Positions 10,551 to 18,739 of a DNA stretch of 64,000 bases are shown piece after piece. How positions within the stretch are numbered: the stretch's first letter is position 1; each line of letters begins with the position of its first letter. The stretch is from an uncultured Eggerthellaceae bacterium (GTDB lineage Bacteria > Actinomycetota > Coriobacteriia > Coriobacteriales > Eggerthellaceae). Under the pieces are notes generated by a model, which was not told where the DNA came from, did no database searches, and was given only the letters and a program-made list of their open reading frames with translations. Location: contig CAUEBO010000006.1 of assembly GCA_958454405.1 (NCBI GenBank), positions 1-64,000 of the forward strand, written 5' to 3'. A program made the position numbers and the translations under genes.

Positions 10551-10736
10551 ATGTCCGATTTTCTCACGAGGGCGGCCTGTCGCGGCCGACGACCGCAGCA
10601 CCTCGACGTCCGGCGCCATGTGCCGCGCCCGCACCTCATAGCCAGGCTCCTGCGCGAGCGCCACGTCGCGCGTTTCGTGGTGGCCCCCGACGGCTTCGGC
10701 AAAACGCGGCTCGCGCTCGAATACGCATATCGATGA
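10551..10736 (+). pseudogene. 5' fragment of host P-loop/BTAD regulator, split by the prophage
   Basis: The first 59 codons belong to a host regulator whose remainder lies at 59,037-61,467. They hold the Walker A loop APDGFGKTRLALEYA. At the attachment core the frame leaves host sequence and stops three codons later in phage DNA. An extended -10 sequence, TGGTATCCT, lies about 50 bases upstream of the ATG. Joining base 10,726 to base 59,037 restores one open frame of about 868 codons, so the lysogen lacks the intact protein. Confidence 0.88.
10718..10726 (+). other. attL core (left prophage junction)
   Basis: CGAATACGC is shared with the right junction at 59,028-59,036. Host sequence is continuous to its left and phage sequence begins to its right. 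The reconstructed attP is a near palindrome centred on the dinucleotide GA at 10,719-10,720, the expected crossover bases for a serine integrase. Confidence 0.85.
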
Positions 10737-10741
10737 AGGTT

Positions 10742-12268
10742 TTAACGAAGTCGCACGTCAAGGTGCAGATTATTCGTTCTTCTGCGCTTCTCGCCATCGT
10801 TTGAGTACTCGATACGATCGATTATCTGGCGTAGCGCGCGGTTTTTACTCTCGGCGTCAATGCTGTTGTCCCTCAGCATGGATATCGCTTCGCGCACGCG
10901 CACGAGCTGCATAGCTCTGTCCGGCGGGTCGCGCGCGTCTATCTCGGCGATACGCGCCCGCATCATCGCGATCTGATCATCGATTGGCGCGCGTCGGTCG
11001 CGGAACTCAGCGATCCCTATGAGATCGGCCGTGTAAAGCTCCACGAGCTTGTCAGCCCTCCGCGACGCAGATGAAATCTCGCGTTCAAGCGCCTCGCGAT
11101 CCCTGGCCATCCTCTCGGCCTCTGCGTCGCCATGCTCCACGAGATACGACAAGTCCCGAGCTGCGGAATCGAGGCTGCCTATCAACGTGCCGATCACGGC
11201 TTCCTCGCTCGCTGACTTCGCGCGGCAATCAACGTAACGGCTATGCAAGTACCTTGCTCTCGGCTGTCCTCTGTAGTAAGTCACGTGCCGACCGATTGAT
11301 TTCCCGCATTTCGCGCAGAAGACGAGCCCGGCAAGAGGATTCGTGATCTTCGTGCCGCTCTTGAGGCGCGCCGACGGTCGAATGCTCGCGTTTGCGCGCT
11401 CCCAGAGTTCCTCAGACACGATGGGTTCATGGATTCCGCGAACCTCGATGTAGTCATCGCCATCCATGTTCGGGACTCGGCGCTTGTCGTACACGAGCCC
11501 GTCCCGCGATGCGATCTCGGTCTTGTAGTGCCTCCATCTGACATATCCTTTATAAATTGGGTTGCTGATGATCCTCCTCACGACGGTAGGGTTCCACTTT
11601 CCGCCGTAGTACGCAGGTATCCCGTTTTCGTTGAGCATCCTCGCTATCGCGGCGGGGCCGTATCCGTCGGACGCAAGCTCGAATATCTTGACGACCAGCG
11701 GCGCCCTTCCGTTCGGGACGAGGGTATGCCTGGTGCCGTCAATGCCCCTGTCGTAACCGAGCGGGGGAATGGTGCTGATGAACTGGCCTTCTCGCACCGA
11801 TTGCGCCCGACCTGCCGCTAGGCGCTCTTTCGACGCCTTGAGCTCGCCGTTGCTTATGAGCATCTGCAATTGCAGCGATTGCATGTCGGCGGGATCGTTG
11901 GGGTCGTACGTCTTGCCGGGAGTGATTACCAGGGTGCGCGTCCATTGCAGGGTCGAGAGTATCCATCCGTACTCCATTATGTCGCCTCGTCCGAGGCGAT
12001 CGACCGCATGGACGACGATCCCCGCGTAGCGGCGTTTCGTCACGCCGTCCATGAGGCGCTGGAACTCTTTGCGATCGGATATACTCTCGCCGCTGACAAT
12101 CTCGCGGAATATGTCGTCCTCGTCTACGAGGTATCCGTCTCTATCGCAGAGAGCGGAAAGCTCGCGCTCGTGCTTTGCAAGCGTATCCTCGCCGTTGCGC
12201 TCCTTTTCAGCGTCGGCGCGCGATTTTCTGAGGTACATGGCGTAGACGCCGATGTCCGGTGCTTCCAT
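10742..12268 (-). CDS. Large serine recombinase (phage integrase)
   Basis: Cuts and rejoins attP and attB through a 5'-phosphoserine link to insert or, with a directionality factor, excise the phage. About 508 residues. The resolvase domain begins YAMYLRKSRAD with the nucleophile Ser near residue 16 and has the DRLGRGD segment; a recombinase domain (ISNPIYKGYVRW), a zinc ribbon with CAKCGKS and a long coiled coil follow. The ATG at 12268 is chosen over the GTG 12 bases upstream because a leader-ATG pattern shared with other phage genes ends there. Its stop lies 16 bases from the attL core, the usual place for the integrating enzyme. Confidence 0.95.
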   Translation of the reverse strand: MEAPDIGVYAMYLRKSRADAEKERNGEDTLAKHERELSALCDRDGYLVDEDDIFREIVSGESISDRKEFQRLMDGVTKRRYAGIVVHAVDRLGRGDIMEYGWILSTLQWTRTLVITPGKTYDPNDPADMQSLQLQMLISNGELKASKERLAAGRAQSVREGQFISTIPPLGYDRGIDGTRHTLVPNGRAPLVVKIFELASDGYGPAAIARMLNENGIPAYYGGKWNPTVVRRIISNPIYKGYVRWRHYKTEIASRDGLVYDKRRVPNMDGDDYIEVRGIHEPIVSEELWERANASIRPSARLKSGTKITNPLAGLVFCAKCGKSIGRHVTYYRGQPRARYLHSRYVDCRAKSASEEAVIGTLIGSLDSAARDLSYLVEHGDAEAERMARDREALEREISSASRRADKLVELYTADLIGIAEFRDRRAPIDDQIAMMRARIAEIDARDPPDRAMQLVRVREAISMLRDNSIDAESKNRALRQIIDRIEYSNDGEKRRRTNNLHLDVRLR

Positions 12269-12362
12269 GGTACAATGCACCTGCCTTCCGATTATTCGGT
12301 TGGTACTTTCAGAAGCCTCGCGCTAGGGTTGCCTCCCTGTGATGCGCGGGGCTTTCTCGTCT
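12269..12362 (-). promoter_or_regulatory. Leader of the integrase gene with long hairpin
   Basis: Arms at 12,313-12,323 and 12,344-12,354 pair over 11 positions with one mismatch, and a four-base-pair stem nests inside. The sequence just before the ATG (GGCAGGTGCATTGTACC) resembles that before the second recombinase and other leftward genes. It could act as a terminator for the lipoprotein transcript or as an attenuator. Confidence 0.5.
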
Positions 12363-13142
12363 TTATATGACGGATACATCTCCGACCTTGAACGTGGTGA
12401 TGACTCCGCTGTCGTCGTATATCAGCCAGTACTGTTCTTCGATTTTTGTTCCGTAGGCGTTTTTGTACTTCACCGTCCCGGTTTCCGTTATGACATCGCC
12501 AGTACGCTCTTGCGAGAAGTCTACCCATGGGAAGTCAACGGAGTTCGGAACGTCGAAGTACTGGGTTGCTGTAGCGATGGCATTGTCGTGCGCCGTCCTC
12601 AAAGCGTCGCTATCAGATACGGCGGCATCGTTCCCTTCTGCTGAATTATCGCTTTCGGATGCTGCCGATCCGGTATTGGAATTGTTGAACTTCCAAGTTG
12701 CTTCCATGCTCCAATTATTCCATCGCAATTGCTTAATGGTCGTTGTCGAGTACGTTATCGTCCCTTCGACTTCCGACCATGCTTGAACTTTGATCTTGTC
12801 ATCGTCGAATGACGATCCGGACTGCGATCCGCCTTCAAGGTATTTCGTTTTCAGAATTTCGTCGGAATCGTGTGCCTTGACCTTGATATGTGCCACAACG
12901 CCCGAATCAGTTATGTCCACGGCTGATACAGTCACTTCGTACGGGTCGAACACGGCTGTATCCCCGACCTCCATGCTGTTGAGTTTTTCGCTCGGCGTCA
13001 GCTCGTACGCAGAATTGTTCTGCTCGATGCCCTGCCCATTCTGCTGATCTTCGCTTGCAGCTTCGCCATCCGCGTTATTCGAGCATCCGGCTATGCAGAA
13101 AGCCAATGCGCCGGTTGCGGCGATCGCGACAATCTTCTTCAT
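12363..13142 (-). CDS. Predicted phage lipoprotein in the lysogeny module
   Basis: Signal-bearing protein of 259 residues. The Lys-rich start MKKIVAIAATGALAF runs into the lipobox IAGC, so a membrane lipoprotein is predicted. After an acidic Gln/Asn linker lies a beta-rich extracellular part with DTAVFDPYEVTVSAVDI, the TelA/DUF4352-like look of small lipoprotein beta-sandwich domains. The start follows GGAGGGAG by a normal distance. Placement between integrase and repressor suggests expression in the lysogen; superinfection exclusion is a known role for such lipoproteins elsewhere, which is inference here. Confidence 0.75.
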   Translation of the reverse strand: MKKIVAIAATGALAFCIAGCSNNADGEAASEDQQNGQGIEQNNSAYELTPSEKLNSMEVGDTAVFDPYEVTVSAVDITDSGVVAHIKVKAHDSDEILKTKYLEGGSQSGSSFDDDKIKVQAWSEVEGTITYSTTTIKQLRWNNWSMEATWKFNNSNTGSAASESDNSAEGNDAAVSDSDALRTAHDNAIATATQYFDVPNSVDFPWVDFSQERTGDVITETGTVKYKNAYGTKIEEQYWLIYDDSGVITTFKVGDVSVI

Positions 13143-13162
13143 CTTCGCTACTCCCTCCATAG

Positions 13163-13831
13163 TCATGCCAACTCCTTGCTGGCCTGATACCAAACGACAA
13201 CGCCTACGAACTCAACGGTATGGCCGTCCCCTTCCTTTACCACGATGTCCTCGTATCCGTCTTCCCAACTGTCCGGGGACAGTATCATCGTGTTAGCTCC
13301 CCTGTAGAGCCTCCGCATCACGTAGTCGGATCCATCTATGCTCACAACGGCTATCGAGCCGTTGTGCGGCGTCTCGTGGGCGTCTACGAGGATGAAACTG
13401 CCCTCGGGGTACACCTTGCTCATGCAGTTCCCCTCGACTTCCAGGAAGTAAGCGTCTGGGTGGCGTTCGTGTACCTCTGACGGGAGGGAGATTTTATCGT
13501 CGATAACGTCCGGCGCTTGCGCATTTCCCGCGTGGACGCGACCGAGAAGCGGAGCGTAGGCGGGGTGCGACGGGGGAGGGACGATGGCGTTGGGGGGCAG
13601 TTTTTGAGCTATCCCATGCTCTTTTGCGGCAAGACCGTATCGGTCAGAAAGAATGTCGTCCTTTTCGATTCCAAAATGGTTACATATTTTTTCAACAGCA
13701 TCGTCTCTCGGAACAGAACCCTTTCTCCATCCTGTAACGGCACCAGGGGTCACGCCGGCAACACGGGCAAGATGGTCTTGCGTAATGTCAAATTTGACGA
13801 GCAGGGCGTCAATATTTTCTGGGACTCCCAT
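13163..13831 (-). CDS. Phage repressor, XRE HTH plus S24 peptidase-like domain
   Basis: Lysogeny repressor of CI type, 222 residues. The N-terminal helix-turn-helix covers about residues 10-65 (ITQDHLARVAGVTPGAVTGW). The C-terminal S24 fold has VEGNCMSKVYPEGSFILVD and SIAVVSIDGSDYVMRRLYR. In self-cleaving family members the first block reads G-D-S-M and the second holds a Lys before R-L; here these are Cys and Arg, so both catalytic residues are replaced. The gene faces left from an AT-rich divergent control region, opposite a small HTH gene. Confidence 0.9.
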   Translation of the reverse strand: MGVPENIDALLVKFDITQDHLARVAGVTPGAVTGWRKGSVPRDDAVEKICNHFGIEKDDILSDRYGLAAKEHGIAQKLPPNAIVPPPSHPAYAPLLGRVHAGNAQAPDVIDDKISLPSEVHERHPDAYFLEVEGNCMSKVYPEGSFILVDAHETPHNGSIAVVSIDGSDYVMRRLYRGANTMILSPDSWEDGYEDIVVKEGDGHTVEFVGVVVWYQASKELA

Positions 13832-13862
13832 TATTTCCTCGTTTCACTGATTCTCAATCTAT

Positions 13863-13935
13863 CGCTATATTATAGCGGCAAATCAATAAAAAATCTCAAT
13901 TTACTATTTAGTTTTGCTGAATATTATGCTAGCAT
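13863..13935. promoter_or_regulatory. Divergent promoter/operator region of the lysogeny switch
   Basis: This AT-rich gap separates the leftward repressor from the rightward HTH gene. A perfect 15-bp palindrome, CGCTATATTATAGCG, lies at 13,863-13,877 and overlaps a leftward TATAAT. ATGCTAGCAT, a perfect 10-bp palindrome, lies at 13,926-13,935. A rightward promoter TTTACT-16 bases-TATTAT fits in between. The palindromes are candidate repressor operators. Confidence 0.65.
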
Positions 13936-13961
13936 GTTGATATTGCGAAAGGAGGTGTTCT

Positions 13962-14189
13962 GTGGGTCTAGATAAAGATAAGTTTTCAGCAGCTCGTCGG
14001 GCTTCTGGGTTAAACGTTGCTCAGATTACAGAAGCAGCAGGCTTGAAGTCTACCAGCACGTATATGGCCCATGAGAATGGGCCAGGGCAGTTCAGACTGG
14101 ATGAGATTGCTGGCATGTACGCCAGTATGAGTGACATCGCGAAAGCAATCCTTCGCGAAGCGGTATGTGATATTTTTTTGCCATCGTAA
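13962..14189 (+). CDS. Small HTH protein, probable Cro-like early regulator
   Basis: 75-residue protein with an XRE-like helix-turn-helix in FSAARRASGLNVAQITEAAG. GTG start preceded by AAAGGAGGTG. It is the first rightward gene, divergent from the repressor, the position of Cro in lambda-type switches. Identity as Cro rather than an excision factor is inference from position. Confidence 0.7.
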   Translation: MGLDKDKFSAARRASGLNVAQITEAAGLKSTSTYMAHENGPGQFRLDEIAGMYASMSDIAKAILREAVCDIFLPS

Positions 14190-14206
14190 TTTAGAAAAAC
14201 TAAATT
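14188..14206 (+). terminator. Small AT-rich inverted repeat after the HTH gene
   Basis: AATTTAG at 14,188-14,194 and CTAAATT at 14,200-14,206 pair around five A residues, overlapping the stop codon. It is weak as a terminator and could also be an operator. Confidence 0.35.
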
Positions 14207-14543
14207 GCAAACGCGATGCAGTGTTAGGTCAGCGCAGCACCTTGAAAACCGAATAGGCATGGAAGCGGCAGCAACGTGCCTCCCTCACGTGGCAGGCGTC
14301 AACAAAAGGGTCCCTGTCAGCTGCCGCCTCCGTGCCTATCCGGTGCGCGCTTCCGTCCATGCGCTCAATGTCGTTACTTGTCCATGTGGGCGACGCCTAG
14401 AGCCGAGGAACGGGCATTGAGATCGATATGGGCGGAAGCACAGAACCTTGACAACCTAATCGACGCGGCGGTAGGTCCCGCACGCGCCCCCGCACTTAGA
14501 GGCGGGTGCAGTAACGAAATGAATCATCGAAAGGGGTGATCTT
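14190..14543 (+). ncRNA. Structured non-coding stretch at the start of the early operon
   Basis: No gene is convincing in these 350 bases. Two long pairings are visible: 14,253-14,272 with 14,320-14,339, and a looser one between about 14,343-14,370 and 14,415-14,441. The segment is bracketed by similar sequences at 14,237-14,256 and 14,443-14,460. The first of these recurs on the opposite strand at 32,478-32,497 with one change. A leader RNA, antitermination site or small RNA are possible; I do not recognise a known family. Confidence 0.45.
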
Positions 14544-14720
14544 ATGGACGACATGGACGCCGTGGTGTTCGCCGCAGGCGATTACGAGTATCGCGGCGAA
14601 CACGGGACGGCCATCGTCCATGTGCCGCATGACGTGACCCTGGGCGATGTGGCTCCGGCGCTGTCTCAGATCGCCGCCGAGGCGAGAACGAAAGAAGAAG
14701 GGGGAGAAGATGCGGCATGA
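14544..14720 (+). CDS. Small acidic phage protein
   Basis: 58 residues starting MDDMDAVVFAAGDYEYRG, with AAAGGGGTGAT before the ATG. No domain is recognised. It opens the early operon and its end overlaps the next gene. Confidence 0.6.
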   Translation: MDDMDAVVFAAGDYEYRGEHGTAIVHVPHDVTLGDVAPALSQIAAEARTKEEGGEDAA

Positions 14721-14877
14721 AAAGGAAAGCGCGCCAGGTGTGGAAGTCGGGCGCGCATCCGTCGAGAACGACGAACCAATGATACCACAAACCGACTGGG
14801 AGCGCGGATGCTGGGCTTTTGCCTTGCTAATGCTGCTCGGCTGGTGCGCGGTGTTGGGGATGGAGGTGATCGGATGA
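14710..14877 (+). CDS. Small single-pass membrane protein
   Basis: 55 residues; the C-terminal half is one hydrophobic segment, WAFALLMLLGWCAVLG. The ATG lies inside the end of the preceding gene after a GGGGGAGAAG ribosome site. Function unknown. Confidence 0.55.
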   Translation: MRHEKESAPGVEVGRASVENDEPMIPQTDWERGCWAFALLMLLGWCAVLGMEVIG

Positions 14878-15377
14878 TAGAGCAGCTTGACATTTTCGGC
14901 TCGACAAACAGCCCGTCCGCATACGTTGCCAAAACGCTCTCGTGGATAGATGGAAGCTGGTCGTCTTTTTGGAAGCTCGTAGAGCTTTGCGAAAAGGAAG
15001 CTTCCGACCCCAACCGAGTGGTTTGCAAGATCGGAAAAGACGGCAAGTCGGTCGTTGACCACATCGTACCGGTTCGACGCGGCGATCTCTACATCTTGGC
15101 CCAGATGGCCGGACTGAGCGTCACGACGTGTCGTGAGTTTCGTTTCGACAACAACATATGGGCGCCTCTGAGCCGCTACGTCCTCATGCTCCGACCGAAG
15201 GTTTCCAAGGTCATTCACCCAATCGAAAAACGCGACGGGATAGATTTGGTCGACCTCTGCGAAATGTGGCGCAAGCATGCGTGGTCGCACGGTCGGCGGG
15301 CGCATGTGTTCTTCGCCTGCGAGCATTGGCAGGACGCATCCCAAATGGTCGAGATTGGGGACGTGAGCGCGGTATGA
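14874..15377 (+). CDS. Phage protein of unknown function
   Basis: 167 residues from MIEQLDIFGSTNSPSAYV, four-base overlap with the gene before and with the RusA-like gene after. The middle reads like a protein contacting nucleic acid (KIGKDGKSVVDHIVPVRRGDL is similar in flavour to restriction-related families), but I do not recognise a family. Context suggests an early DNA-metabolism role. Confidence 0.65.
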   Translation: MIEQLDIFGSTNSPSAYVAKTLSWIDGSWSSFWKLVELCEKEASDPNRVVCKIGKDGKSVVDHIVPVRRGDLYILAQMAGLSVTTCREFRFDNNIWAPLSRYVLMLRPKVSKVIHPIEKRDGIDLVDLCEMWRKHAWSHGRRAHVFFACEHWQDASQMVEIGDVSAV

Positions 15378-15730
15378 GACAGACGTTCGAAATCCCGGGG
15401 CGCTTCATCGACCTGAACGCGTGGAACAAGCTCTGCTACCAGGAGAGAAGCAAAGAGAAGAAAAGAAGCGACGACCGCGTGAGGAATTGCGCGGAATCGG
15501 CCGGGATAAGGCCGTGCAAAGGACGCATGAAGTACCACGTCCTATGGGTCGAGCAGAACCGCAAGCGCGATCTCGACAACATCGCCTTCGCGAAGAAGTT
15601 CATCCAAGACGGCCTGGTCAAGGCCGGGATTATCCATAACGACACGTACCACGAGATAGCGGGGTTCTCAGACGAGTTCGCATACGATCCTAAGAACCCG
15701 CGCATTGTGGTGACTTTGGAGGAAATATGA
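15374..15730 (+). CDS. RusA-like Holliday junction resolvase
   Basis: 118-residue protein with the RusA-family look: an N-terminal strand, then KRDLDNIAFAKKFIQDGL with the conserved Asp-Asp-Asn, and AGIIHNDTYHEIAG holding the later acidic residue. Members cut four-way junctions formed in phage recombination. The neighbouring ERF annealing protein and SSB form a recombination group with it. Confidence 0.75.
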   Translation: MRQTFEIPGRFIDLNAWNKLCYQERSKEKKRSDDRVRNCAESAGIRPCKGRMKYHVLWVEQNRKRDLDNIAFAKKFIQDGLVKAGIIHNDTYHEIAGFSDEFAYDPKNPRIVVTLEEI

Positions 15731-15754
15731 TCGCGACAAACCGGGGGGTCTTCG

Positions 15755-16009
15755 ATGATTGAGAAGATTGCGTTCGACGAGCTTCCGATAAGCAGGCGTG
15801 AGAACCCCAACAAGAAGTTCGCCAAGAAGACGCTTGAAGAATTCTGCGAGCTTGACTGCGACGCGGCGAAGGTCACGGGATGGCCGGTGAGAAGGACCGT
15901 TTCTGCGCTGTCGGGCACGATGCGCACGGTCGTCAAAGAGGAAGCCAAAGGATCGCTCGTGAGGGTCCATTCCGACGGCGAGTCGGTCTATCTGTCGAGG
16001 AGGCGCTGA
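15755..16009 (+). CDS. Small phage protein, unknown
   Basis: 84 residues, charged, beginning MIEKIAFDELPISRRENP. It ends in YLSRRR and its stop overlaps the start of the next gene. No domain is recognised. Confidence 0.6.
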   Translation: MIEKIAFDELPISRRENPNKKFAKKTLEEFCELDCDAAKVTGWPVRRTVSALSGTMRTVVKEEAKGSLVRVHSDGESVYLSRRR

Positions 16010-16590
16010 TGGGCTCAGGATTCAAGTTCGACGGCAAGTCGCGGCTGGCGGTCCTCACCGCCTTGAAGAAGGCTGTCGATGCCAGCTTGCAGGAAGCCCG
16101 CAGGGACGCTGACGAATCGCTGTGGGACGCATACGAGAAAGACGGTGTGGTTAAAGTCGCCTTGAGGATCGGCGATCAAAAGGTCGGCGAGATGGCGCTG
16201 ACGTTCGCCAAGGATGGCTACGAAGTCGTCGACAGGAAGGCGTTCGAGGCGTTCGCGCTCGACTACGGCCTTGCCACCGTGAAGCGCACGATTAAGCCCG
16301 ACATGATGGAGTCGTGCATTAAGGCGCTCGAAGGGGTGTTCGACCCGGAGGTCATGTCCGAGGCCGTCCAAGAGACGGTAGAGGTGAGCGGGGACTGGGA
16401 GAAGGCCATGGAGCGCGCGGGGGATGCGGTCTGCTACATGGACTCCGGGATGATCGTTCCAGGAGTCGAATACCGTCCCAAGAAGCCGAAGAACACCACG
16501 GTCAGAGAGTGCGACCCGGGCGTCGTGCTGCCTGTCGTCGCCGGAATGCCCGGCGGAATCGAGCGGCTTCTGCTGGGGGGCGGTGAATAA
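16009..16590 (+). CDS. Phage protein of unknown function upstream of the ERF gene
   Basis: 193 residues, mixed alpha/beta by eye, with an acidic middle. It lies directly before the annealing protein and may be an accessory recombination factor; this rests on position only. The ATG overlaps the upstream stop (ATGA-type coupling). A G6 run sits near its 3' end. Confidence 0.6.
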   Translation: MGSGFKFDGKSRLAVLTALKKAVDASLQEARRDADESLWDAYEKDGVVKVALRIGDQKVGEMALTFAKDGYEVVDRKAFEAFALDYGLATVKRTIKPDMMESCIKALEGVFDPEVMSEAVQETVEVSGDWEKAMERAGDAVCYMDSGMIVPGVEYRPKKPKNTTVRECDPGVVLPVVAGMPGGIERLLLGGGE

Positions 16591-16591
16591 C

Positions 16592-17338
16592 ATGCCAGAT
16601 ATCGAGGAAGATCAGACCTTCAGCGCCCGCCTGATTGCCGCCATGGCCGACATGGAGAACCCCACCAAATCGAAGACGGCAAAAGTGCCGACGAAAAGCG
16701 GCGGAAGCTACCAGTACAAGTACGAAACGCTTGACCAAGTGCTTTCCGTTGTCCGCCCGGCGCTTTCCGCCCACGGCCTCGCTCTCACGCAGAAACAGGC
16801 TTGGAGCGAAAACACGAACAGCTACGTGCTGCTGACGATCGTGTTCGATGCTTCTGACGAGCGCGTGATGGATGAGCGCCCCCTGCACGACTACCCCGAC
16901 GCTCAGGCGGCAGGTAGCTGGGAGACGTACATGCGCCGCTATGCGATCCGCACGGCTTTCGGCCTGTGCGGAGAGGATGACGACGGAGCGGCGACGAGAG
17001 CGGCGCAGGGAGACGCACAGGGCGTTTCGCGTGCAAGTTCCCGCCAGAACGCAAAACCGGCTTCCAAACCGCAGCAGGTGGCTTCTGGGAGCGAAACGAA
17101 TCAGCAGAACGGCGACGCAGAGAAGAAGCGCACCCTATGGCGCGAGATTGGCGGGTTGAAAGCGCAAGCAATCGAGCTCGGCATCAAAGAGGCCGGTATT
17201 ACGGATTGGATCGCCACAACCTACAAGAACAAGGACATGAAGGAGTTCAACCTGACCGAGGTGCTGGGCGTGAAGGGCTATCTCACGACCATCATCGCGG
17301 ACAAGAAGTCGCTCATGTCGGAAAAGGAGCAGTCATGA
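16592..17338 (+). CDS. ERF-family single-strand annealing protein
   Basis: Anneals complementary single strands for phage recombination or circularisation. The N-terminal ~140 residues have the ERF pattern: YKYETLDQVLSVVRPALSAHGLALTQ and, later, GSWETYMRRYAIRTAFGLCGEDDDG. A Gln/Ser-rich linker and a helical C-terminus follow. The ATG at 16,592 is used; a GTG three codons upstream in the same frame is possible. SSB starts within its last codons. Confidence 0.88.
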   Translation: MPDIEEDQTFSARLIAAMADMENPTKSKTAKVPTKSGGSYQYKYETLDQVLSVVRPALSAHGLALTQKQAWSENTNSYVLLTIVFDASDERVMDERPLHDYPDAQAAGSWETYMRRYAIRTAFGLCGEDDDGAATRAAQGDAQGVSRASSRQNAKPASKPQQVASGSETNQQNGDAEKKRTLWREIGGLKAQAIELGIKEAGITDWIATTYKNKDMKEFNLTEVLGVKGYLTTIIADKKSLMSEKEQS

Positions 17339-17778
17339 GCATCAACCGAGTCGAGATAAGCGGGAACCTAACCCGCGACCCGGAGCTGCGGAGCACCGCG
17401 TCCGGCACGGCCGTGCTGGGGTTCGGCGTGGCGGTCAACGACCGCCGCAAGAACCAGCAGACCGGCGAATGGGAGGACTACGCGAACTTCATAGACTGCA
17501 CGATGTTCGGAAAGCGTGCAGAGAGTGTGAGCCGGTACCTGTCGAAGGGCGGCAAGGTCGCCATCGCCGGAAGGCTGCATTGGAGCCAGTGGGAGCGCGA
17601 AGGCCAGAAGCGCAGCAAGATCGAGGTCATCGTGGACGAGTTGGAGTTCATGTCGAGCCGCAACGGCGGCGATACATCGTCCTACGGCGGCTACACCGCT
17701 CCTGCGCCTGCCCCTGTGGCGGTCCCGCCGGTGGTCGATGCATCTTCTTCGGTCTACGACGAAGACATCCCGTTCTAG
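17335..17778 (+). CDS. ssb: Single-stranded DNA-binding protein
   Basis: 147-residue OB-fold protein starting MSINRVEISGNLTRDPELR. It has the conserved ANFIDCTMFGKRAE and GRLHWSQWEREGQKRSK segments and ends with the acidic partner-binding tip DEDIPF. Coats single-stranded phage DNA. It is coupled to the ERF gene by overlap. Confidence 0.95.
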   Translation: MSINRVEISGNLTRDPELRSTASGTAVLGFGVAVNDRRKNQQTGEWEDYANFIDCTMFGKRAESVSRYLSKGGKVAIAGRLHWSQWEREGQKRSKIEVIVDELEFMSSRNGGDTSSYGGYTAPAPAPVAVPPVVDASSSVYDEDIPF

Positions 17779-17786
17779 GGGCCGAC

Positions 17787-18326
17787 ATGGCCGAGAAGAT
17801 GCGAAAGCTAACGTTTTGGGAGAACTACTACAGCCCGATGAAGCGGATAAAGGATCGAGGCGAGAGGGCGGCGTACGCCCTCAAGGTACTCGAATACGCC
17901 TTCGACGACATCGAGCCGGAGCTGAACGACATGGAGGCAATGTCCTTCGATTCGATAGCGCCCCTCATCTACGTGGACATGCACGGGAACAAGGGCGGAA
18001 GGCCGACTGGAACCGGTTCGAGCCAAGCAAGAAAAACAGCTTCCAAAACCGGTATCAAAACCGGTTCCAAAACCACCGAGGAAACCACCCTTTATGAAGA
18101 GAAGAGAATGGAAGATGAAGGGGATTCTTCCTTGAAGAAGAATCCCCGTTCATCTGACGCTCCTGGCGTCGCGGCTGCGGCCGGGGCCGCGCCGCCCGTC
18201 GCGAAGACGCCCGGATTGCATTGCGTCATGGACGGCTGCGACGGCTACGGCAAGTTCGATCCCAAGACCGGGATGTTCCGCTGCCGCGAATGCGGCGCGG
18301 AGTTCGCGGCTGAGGAGGCGTCATGA
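17787..18326 (+). CDS. DUF6291-like phage protein with C-terminal zinc-binding motif
   Basis: 179 residues. The N-terminal ~75 residues (WENYYSPMKRIKDRGERAAY onward) match the DUF6291 type of phage replication-region proteins. A Thr/Lys repeat linker with KTGIKTGSKT follows. The last 45 residues carry a CVMDGC...CRECG pair of cysteine knuckles. Role unknown; the location suggests replication. Confidence 0.65.
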   Translation: MAEKMRKLTFWENYYSPMKRIKDRGERAAYALKVLEYAFDDIEPELNDMEAMSFDSIAPLIYVDMHGNKGGRPTGTGSSQARKTASKTGIKTGSKTTEETTLYEEKRMEDEGDSSLKKNPRSSDAPGVAAAAGAAPPVAKTPGLHCVMDGCDGYGKFDPKTGMFRCRECGAEFAAEEAS

Positions 18327-18739
18327 GGGTCGTCGAGCCGAGATTTCACGGCCTCCATCACATCGGAGCCAGATACACCGGTGGATGGACCGGCAAGCGC
18401 CTCGCCTACGCCAGGACGGCCGAGGCGTGCCGCGCTTGCGACTTGCAGAGGGCGACCGAGACGCACCACATCGACCCCATCGGCATGGGGGGCCGCCAAT
18501 CGCCAGTGATCTTCGAGACCAAGATGGGATGCTTCGAGCTTTTCACTCCGCTCATCGCCGTGTGCCAGGGATGCCATCGGATGTTCCATTCCGGGAATCT
18601 CAGCATCGCATGGCTGTGGGACGACGAGGAGTGCGCCCGCCTGTGGGCGGAGGGATGGTTCCTCGCGCATTACGCCCCGCACGACCCGGCCATCGGCGAG
18701 TTCGGGCGCTGGGTTCTGTCGAACGGGAGGGAGCTATGA
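18323..18739 (+). CDS. HNH-like/zinc-binding recombination-region protein
   Basis: 138 residues with CRAC near residue 36, HHIDPIGMGG near residue 49 and CQGCHRMFH near residue 80. This Cys/His arrangement fits HNH-type or NinG/DUF968-type phage recombination proteins. The start overlaps the preceding stop. Confidence 0.65.
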   Translation: MRVVEPRFHGLHHIGARYTGGWTGKRLAYARTAEACRACDLQRATETHHIDPIGMGGRQSPVIFETKMGCFELFTPLIAVCQGCHRMFHSGNLSIAWLWDDEECARLWAEGWFLAHYAPHDPAIGEFGRWVLSNGREL

